Source of the DNA: CAYNUJ01 sp964573255
GTDB taxonomy: Bacteria; Bacteroidota; Ignavibacteria; Ignavibacteriales; Melioribacteraceae
Direction: 5' to 3'
DNA: 64,000 bases
NCBI GenBank assembly: GCA_964573255.1
Contig: CAZNJB010000002.1
Coordinates: 1-64,000 of the forward strand
A program made the translations under genes and the position numbers. The notes below the pieces were generated by a model that worked only from the letters and a program-made list of their open reading frames with translations, searched no databases and was not told where the DNA came from. Position 1 is the first letter of the stretch. The number at the start of each line of letters is the position of its first letter. Positions 63,502 to 64,000 of the stretch are shown piece by piece.

Positions 63502-64000
63502 ATGAAAAGGAATATTGCAATCATAGGACACACGGTGATGGATTTTATTCATCGCGGTAATTCGGTTCAGAATAAACCCGGTGGATTGTATTATACAATT
63601 ACCGGATTAATTAATTTAATCGAAAAAAACTGTTCTATTTTTCCTGTTACGGAAATTGATAATAACTATAATTCTGAATTGGAAAATATTGTTAGTAAGA
63701 CAGATAACAGCTATGTTAAAATTTCCGATAAAATGCCTAAAGTCCATTTGTATCTGCAAGAAGGTAAAGAGAGAATAGAGAAGTTTGAAAATTTAGGTGG
63801 TACTTTAGATCTTGATGAATTCCTGATCTCAAAAAGAGAATACGACGGCATTTTAATAAATATGATAAATGGATTTGACATTTCGACTGACGATCTGATT
63901 AAAATTCGTGCATCATTTCATTGTCCAATTTATATCGACATCCATACACTTTCCCGTGGAATTGATGAAAATGGACAGCGCTATTTTCGGAAGGTTCCTC
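63502..64000 (+). CDS. PfkB-family sugar kinase-like protein (3' end outside window)
   Basis: 166 codons are visible with no stop. The start ATG lies divergent from bshA after a weak ribosome site. The N-terminal IAIIGHTVMDFIHRG, then KPGGLYYTI at ~27-35, match the first strand and substrate Gly-rich loop of the PfkB/ribokinase fold. The ATP-binding G-A-G-D motif would be beyond the edge. Family call is therefore tentative; substrate unknown. Confidence 0.65.
   Translation, partial: MKRNIAIIGHTVMDFIHRGNSVQNKPGGLYYTITGLINLIEKNCSIFPVTEIDNNYNSELENIVSKTDNSYVKISDKMPKVHLYLQEGKERIEKFENLGGTLDLDEFLISKREYDGILINMINGFDISTDDLIKIRASFHCPIYIDIHTLSRGIDENGQRYFRKVP

Noticed and set aside
1..64000. CRISPR array, transposon or prophage
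   Set aside because: No regularly spaced direct repeats, transposase, integrase or phage genes were seen on either strand.

Overview
The window is 64 kb of AT-rich bacterial chromosome from a Gram-negative, Bacteroidota-like organism, most likely an Ignavibacteria (Ignavibacteriales/Melioribacteraceae-type) genome. This is inferred, not proven. The support is two secreted proteins with type IX secretion C-terminal sorting domains carrying the NYPNPFNPS/T motif, many outer-membrane proteins (TonB receptor, BamA/TamA-like barrel, carboxypeptidase-regulatory-like domains), a BshA bacillithiol enzyme and a Na+-pumping methylmalonyl-CoA decarboxylase operon. Genes are densely packed, with many 4-bp start/stop overlaps. 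I saw no rRNA, CRISPR array, prophage or insertion sequence; one tRNA is present.

Layout. 1-7.1 kb (+): a penicillin-acylase-type hydrolase cut by the window edge, a large TPR/beta-barrel protein, a small unknown protein, an HD phosphohydrolase and a DapA-type aldolase. 7.1-12.5 kb (-): an envelope protein pair, a type IX secreted protein with a CRP/FNR-like palindrome upstream, and an alpha/beta hydrolase. 12.5-15.1 kb (+): an RNA methyltransferase, a DUF1028 protein and a hotdog thioesterase. 15.2-17.7 kb (-): an ABC-2 exporter with a LolA-like protein. 17.7-23.4 kb (-): a probable cell-wall recycling operon (sugar kinase, AmpG-like permease with a large insert, and a GH3 + beta-lactamase-like fusion). 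23.6-26.2 kb (-): an ECF sigma, anti-sigma and TonB-type cassette. 26.3-36.4 kb: a cupin, a four-cysteine unknown, HAD and DUF1684 proteins, a TatD-radical SAM fusion, a lipoprotein plus TonB receptor, an M1 peptidase and a methyltransferase.

36.5-40.6 kb (-) is a complete methylmalonyl-CoA epimerase/decarboxylase operon (mce, alpha, gamma, biotin carrier, beta), ending in a clear terminator. 40.9 kb holds tRNA-Asn followed by two decaying partial copies of its 3' half. 42.5-49.3 kb (+) is translation and core metabolism: rplM-rpsI, rpsB-tsf, pyrH-frr, and a malic enzyme fused to a phosphotransacetylase-like domain. 49.4-57.1 kb (+) holds an L,D-transpeptidase-fold protein lacking the catalytic Cys, a BamA/TamA-like barrel, yicC-gmk-rpoZ, a family 4 uracil-DNA glycosylase, dnaB and a DUF1460 protein. 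57.1-63.4 kb (-) holds cobO-HAD-nfo, glnB-porin-amt and bshA. A truncated PfkB-like gene runs off the right edge.

The carbon-metabolism genes fit together. The decarboxylase, epimerase and corrinoid adenosyltransferase all belong to the B12-dependent succinate/propionate route, and the malic enzyme connects C4 acids to pyruvate. Peptidoglycan recycling, type IX secretion and TonB uptake indicate a polymer-degrading or scavenging life. No wholly new defence or mobile system is visible. The most unusual items are the tRNA tandem remnants, the Cys-to-Ser transpeptidase, the TatD-radical SAM fusion, the recycling operon with its fused hydrolase and enlarged permease, and a switch-like rpsB leader.
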